From: an uncultured Eubacteriaceae bacterium
Lineage (GTDB): Bacteria; Bacillota; Clostridia; Lachnospirales; CAG-274
Direction of reading: 5' to 3'
NCBI GenBank assembly: GCA_947565475.1
Contig: CANOGI010000077.1
Location: 1 to 8,854, forward strand
DNA: 8,854 bases
Made by a program: the position numbers and the translations under genes. Under the pieces are notes generated by a model. The model was given only the letters and a program-made list of their open reading frames with translations, was not told the DNA's origin and did not search any database. Shown here piece after piece: positions 6,102 through 8,854 of the stretch. Each line of letters begins with the position of its first letter. Within the stretch, counting starts at the first letter, position 1.

Positions 6102-6424
6102 AAAAAGTTTCCTCCCTAAAAATATATTCAGCGTGTCGATAAAATCGACACGCTTGCGGAAAATGCCGACATTTTCCGCGATTTTACTAAATTTGCGTGC
6201 AAACGGAGTTTGGCGACTTGATTTTGTTTTGTATTAAAATTATGACTTTTATAGGAATGACAACATCATTCCCTAAAGTCAAATTTTCTCCTCAGACGAG
6301 CAAAGCCCGTCTTGCGGATTTAAGTCTGCGACGCTTTTTGCAATTTCCAATTCTTTGAAAATTCATATTTTTTTAATATTTAGTTTTTTTGACAGTCTGA
6401 TATATTTTAAATATATAAGACTAT
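6102..6424. other. 323-bp hairpin-rich gap between hemB and cobO
   Basis: No credible gene lies here. Besides the tandem hairpins at 6131-6179 the gap contains TTTGC/GCAAA (6192-6203) and a two-part stem at 6244-6280: GACTTT/AAAGTC outside, GGAATGA/TCATTCC inside, with a 5-nt loop. It also has AGACG/CGTCT (6294-6312) and GTCT...AGAC enclosing an ATATAT stem (6395-6421) right after the hemB stop. None has a convincing T-run on the minus strand. No strong promoter for cobO was found. Confidence 0.7.
6131..6179 (-). promoter_or_regulatory. Tandem 10-bp hairpins in the cobO leader
   Basis: Two perfect inverted repeats stand side by side, two bases apart: GCGTGTCGAT/ATCGACACGC (6131-6153, 3-nt loop) and GCGGAAAATG/CATTTTCCGC (6156-6179, 4-nt loop). 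In the cobO transcript they lie just upstream of the GGGAGG site, and the proximal stem is followed by TGAATATATTTTTA. They could act as an attenuator, a partial terminator of hemB read-through or an mRNA-processing/stability element. They could also be part of a dispersed repeat. The structures are certain; the function is not. Confidence 0.5.
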
Positions 6425-7411
6425 TTATATTTTTCCCATTTGAATAAGTTTGGCTATTTCCATGGCATAATATGTAATTAAAATATCCGCGCCCGCCCTG
6501 TACATACATACAGCGCTCTCGCCCACAACAGCCATTTCGTCAATATATCCAAGTCTGGCTCCGGCCTTAATCATCGAATATTCCCCACTCACGCTGTATA
6601 AAGCTACGGGTTTGTTAAATTTGTCTTTAATTTGCCGAAGCACGTCAAGATACGCCATACCCGGTTTTACCATTAAAATATCAGCTCCCTCGTTTACATC
6701 AAGTTCAGCCTCAACAATAGCTTCTCTGCTGTTGTGAAAATCCATCTGATAACTTTTTCTGTCACCGAAAGAAGGAGCTGAATCGGCGGCGTCTCTAAAC
6801 GGACCATAAAAAGATGACGAATATTTAACCGAATAAGACATTATAGGGGTATTAATAAAGCCGTTTTCATCAAGTACCTTTCTTATAGCACCTATTCTCC
6901 CGTCCATCATATCCGACGGAGCAACCATATCAGCGCCCGCCAAAGCATGTGAAAGAGCTGTTTTCGCAAGAACCTCCAAAGTTTTGTCATTGTCAACATA
7001 CTGACCGTCAAGTATTCCGCAATGCCCATGAGATGTATATTCGCACATACATACATCGGTTACGCAGTAAATATCACTGTAATTTTCTTTTATATATCTC
7101 AAAGCTTTTTGAACAATTCCATTCTCATCCCACGCTCCGCTCCCAAACTCATCCTTTTTATCAGGAATACCGAAAATAAGAACCGTTTTGACACCGCTTT
7201 CATAAAGTCGTTCAAAAAGCTCATAAAGCCTATCAATACTCCACCTATACTGACCAGGCATAGTAGATATTTCCTCTTTTATGTCAAAACCCTCCGTCAC
7301 AAAAAAAGGATATACCAAAGTATCTTTTGAAATTCTCGTTTCTCGCACAATTTTTCTTAAACCATCAGTTGTTCTCAATCTTCTCGGTCTTTTTATAATT
7401 TCCGATTTCAA
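6425..7411 (-). CDS. hemB: Porphobilinogen synthase (delta-aminolevulinic acid dehydratase)
   Basis: HemB condenses two 5-aminolevulinate molecules to porphobilinogen, the pyrrole building block for the corrin ring. The protein is complete at 328 residues, the normal family length. It opens with RPRRLRTTDGLRKIVRET and VYPFFVTEG, as in other HemB. The zinc-binding cysteine cluster DVCMCEYTSHGHCG supplies Cys121, Cys123 and Cys131. The two Schiff-base lysines are Lys196 in YSVKYSSSFYGPFRDA and Lys249 in ILMVKPGMAYLD. The start is TTG 7411, with GAGGG (7421-7425) nine nt upstream inside the last codons of cobQ. The gap to the cobQ stop is only 2 nt, which suggests co-transcription and translational coupling. 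Its place among corrinoid genes suggests a supply role for cobalamin rather than, or as well as, heme. All catalytic residues that can be checked are present. Confidence 0.96.
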   Translation of the reverse strand: MKSEIIKRPRRLRTTDGLRKIVRETRISKDTLVYPFFVTEGFDIKEEISTMPGQYRWSIDRLYELFERLYESGVKTVLIFGIPDKKDEFGSGAWDENGIVQKALRYIKENYSDIYCVTDVCMCEYTSHGHCGILDGQYVDNDKTLEVLAKTALSHALAGADMVAPSDMMDGRIGAIRKVLDENGFINTPIMSYSVKYSSSFYGPFRDAADSAPSFGDRKSYQMDFHNSREAIVEAELDVNEGADILMVKPGMAYLDVLRQIKDKFNKPVALYSVSGEYSMIKAGARLGYIDEMAVVGESAVCMYRAGADILITYYAMEIAKLIQMGKI

Positions 7412-7413
7412 TT

Positions 7414-8854
7414 TTAAATTCCCTCTTTCAATATTTTATAAATAAAGTCAATATCAATATTTTTTCTTACAACATCAGCGATTAAACTATATTGCTGTTC
7501 TTTATACTCTCTAACATTAAAGATTTTAAAGCCATTATTGTCAATACCTTTTTCTCTAATAAGCGATGAAATTATTTTATAAATAACATTCTCACAATCA
7601 AAAATACCATGGACATATGTTCCGTAAATATTTCCAACGCTTATTCCATCACCCTTTCCGCCAAAAAAATTGCCAGAATATAAAACACTCATATTTTTAA
7701 AATTCCCGACAATATCCGAAACACCCATATGAATCTCATAACCCTCAAACTCCTCGCCTGACAAATCTTTTAATACGCCTTCTATACTCAAGAACTTTCC
7801 TTTTACTCTTGTTTGGGTCTTCTCAGCCATAAAATTTGTTTTTACAGGCAAAAGACCTATTCCCTTAATTCCACCTTTACTCTCAAAACCATCGTCATAA
7901 ATTCGTTCGCCAAGAATCTGAAATCCTCCACATATCCCAAAAATAACTTTTCCCTTATGAGCCAGTGTTTTTATTTTCTCCTCAATACCATTTTCCCTAA
8001 GCCATAATAAATCTCCCTGTGTGTTTTTCGTTCCAGGAATAATAACCATATCAGGATTATTAATTTCGTCCGCTTTTCTAACGTATCGTAAATTTACCTC
8101 GTCAAACCTATCAAAAACATTGAAATCAGTAAAGTTTGATATTCTTGGAAGTTTTATAACAGCTATATCCAAAACTCCCCCTTTTTCCTTATTGTAAAAT
8201 CTCCCTGATAAGCTGTCCTCATCGTCAATATCAAAATCAACATAAGGAATAACCCCTATTACAGGCTTTCCCGCTCTTTCCTCAAGCATTCTCACTCCTC
8301 GTTTAAAAATTTCCCCATCCCCTCTAAATTTATTTATAATGAGACCCTTTACATATCTTCGCTCATCTTCCTCTAAAAGCCCGACTGTCCCGATAAGCTG
8401 AGCGAATATACCGCCCCTGTCAATATCCCCCGCCAAAAGAACAGGCGCTTTCGCAAGTCTTGCCATACCCATATTTACAATATCGTCCTCTTTAAGATTA
8501 ATCTCCGCGGGGCTTCCCGCCCCCTCAATAACTATAATATCATATTTTTCCGATAAAAAATTATATGATTCCATAATATCGGGAACAAATTTAAGCTTGT
8601 TTTTATAATATTCTTTAGCTGTCATATTTCCAAAAACTTTCCCGTTTAAAATAACCTGAGAACCTTTGTCGTCTGTCGGTTTTAATAAAATAGGATTCAT
8701 AGACGCCAAAGGTTTAATACCGGCGGCTTCCGCCTGCATAGCCTGAGCACGTCCCATCTCAAGCCCGTCTTCTGTAATAAAAGAATTAAGAGCCATATTC
8801 TGAGACTTAAAAGGAGCGACTGAAAATCCGTCCTCTTTAAAAATACGGCATAAC
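7414..8854 (-). CDS. cobQ: Cobyric acid synthase, glutamine-hydrolysing (N-terminus cut by window edge)
   Basis: CobQ amidates the b, d, e and g carboxylates of adenosylcobyrinic acid a,c-diamide, using glutamine and ATP. The frame runs in from the right edge (LCRIFKEDGFSVAPFKSQNM), so the true start and the ATP-binding P-loop lie outside. About 479 residues are visible and roughly 25-30 are missing. The N-terminal BioD-like synthetase domain shows FKSQNMALNS, NPILLKP, IIVIEGAGSPAEINL and LAGDIDRGGIFAQL. The C-terminal glutamine amidotransferase domain has the nucleophile in FGICGGFQILG (Cys codon 7930-7932) and the triad histidine in YGTYVHGIFD. Motif order and spacing are those of CobQ rather than CbiA/CobB. 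TAA 7414-7416 is 2 nt before the hemB start. Internal ATG codons such as 8796 are not the start, because conserved sequence continues upstream. Confidence 0.96.
   Translation of the reverse strand, partial: LCRIFKEDGFSVAPFKSQNMALNSFITEDGLEMGRAQAMQAEAAGIKPLASMNPILLKPTDDKGSQVILNGKVFGNMTAKEYYKNKLKFVPDIMESYNFLSEKYDIIVIEGAGSPAEINLKEDDIVNMGMARLAKAPVLLAGDIDRGGIFAQLIGTVGLLEEDERRYVKGLIINKFRGDGEIFKRGVRMLEERAGKPVIGVIPYVDFDIDDEDSLSGRFYNKEKGGVLDIAVIKLPRISNFTDFNVFDRFDEVNLRYVRKADEINNPDMVIIPGTKNTQGDLLWLRENGIEEKIKTLAHKGKVIFGICGGFQILGERIYDDGFESKGGIKGIGLLPVKTNFMAEKTQTRVKGKFLSIEGVLKDLSGEEFEGYEIHMGVSDIVGNFKNMSVLYSGNFFGGKGDGISVGNIYGTYVHGIFDCENVIYKIISSLIREKGIDNNGFKIFNVREYKEQQYSLIADVVRKNIDIDFIYKILKEGI

Noticed and set aside
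6395..6421. Hairpin just after the hemB stop as a rho-independent terminator
   Set aside because: In the direction of transcription the AT-rich stem is followed by TGTC and then an A-run, not a T-run.
4739..6424. Cobalamin riboswitch in the cob gene gaps
   Set aside because: No B12-box-like sequence (AGCCAGGAGACCTGCC type) was seen on the minus strand in either gap. If one exists it is upstream of cobQ, outside the window.

Overview
The window looks like a piece of a low-G+C, anaerobic Clostridia-type (Firmicutes) chromosome. The DNA is AT-rich, ribosome binding sites are GGAGG- or AAGGTG-like, TTG starts are frequent, and the protein set (CobQ, HemB, CobO, CobT and CobC for corrinoid synthesis, plus a DUF3880/CgeB-type glycosyltransferase) fits that group. 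Genus cannot be fixed from the sequence alone. Every recognisable gene is on the minus strand, so transcription runs from high to low coordinates.

Right part (8854 to 5571): a corrinoid/tetrapyrrole cluster. cobQ (cobyric acid synthase, its N-terminus cut by the right edge) is followed 2 nt later by hemB (porphobilinogen synthase). Then come a 323-bp gene-free stretch full of hairpins and cobO (corrinoid adenosyltransferase). HemB supplies the tetrapyrrole precursor, CobO attaches the adenosyl ligand, and CobQ amidates the corrin side chains.

Middle (5570 to 2895): an 832-bp gene-free stretch contains a G+C-rich island (55% against about 25% in the flank, counted by hand). The island includes a 210-bp element bounded by perfect 21-bp inverted repeats. 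Next is cobT (lower-ligand base phosphoribosyltransferase), which has its own good candidate promoter but is interrupted by an in-frame TAA. The part beyond the stop carries the catalytic glutamate motif, so this cobT is probably broken unless the stop is a sequencing error or is read through. A histidine phosphatase of the CobC (alpha-ribazole phosphatase) type follows. CobT and CobC act in the nucleotide-loop branch of the same pathway.

Left part (2707 to 1): a RimJ/RimL-like GNAT acetyltransferase, then a decayed C-terminal remnant of a CgeB-type glycosyltransferase (one nonsense codon, one frameshift, N-terminal part missing). Last is an intact but edge-truncated gene of the same family, with a Rossmann-like N-terminal part and a DUF3880 segment. 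Where remnant and gene overlap they are 84% identical at DNA level (115 of 137 positions, hand count), so they are relics of a tandem duplication. No rRNA, tRNA, CRISPR array, transposase gene or cobalamin riboswitch was seen.
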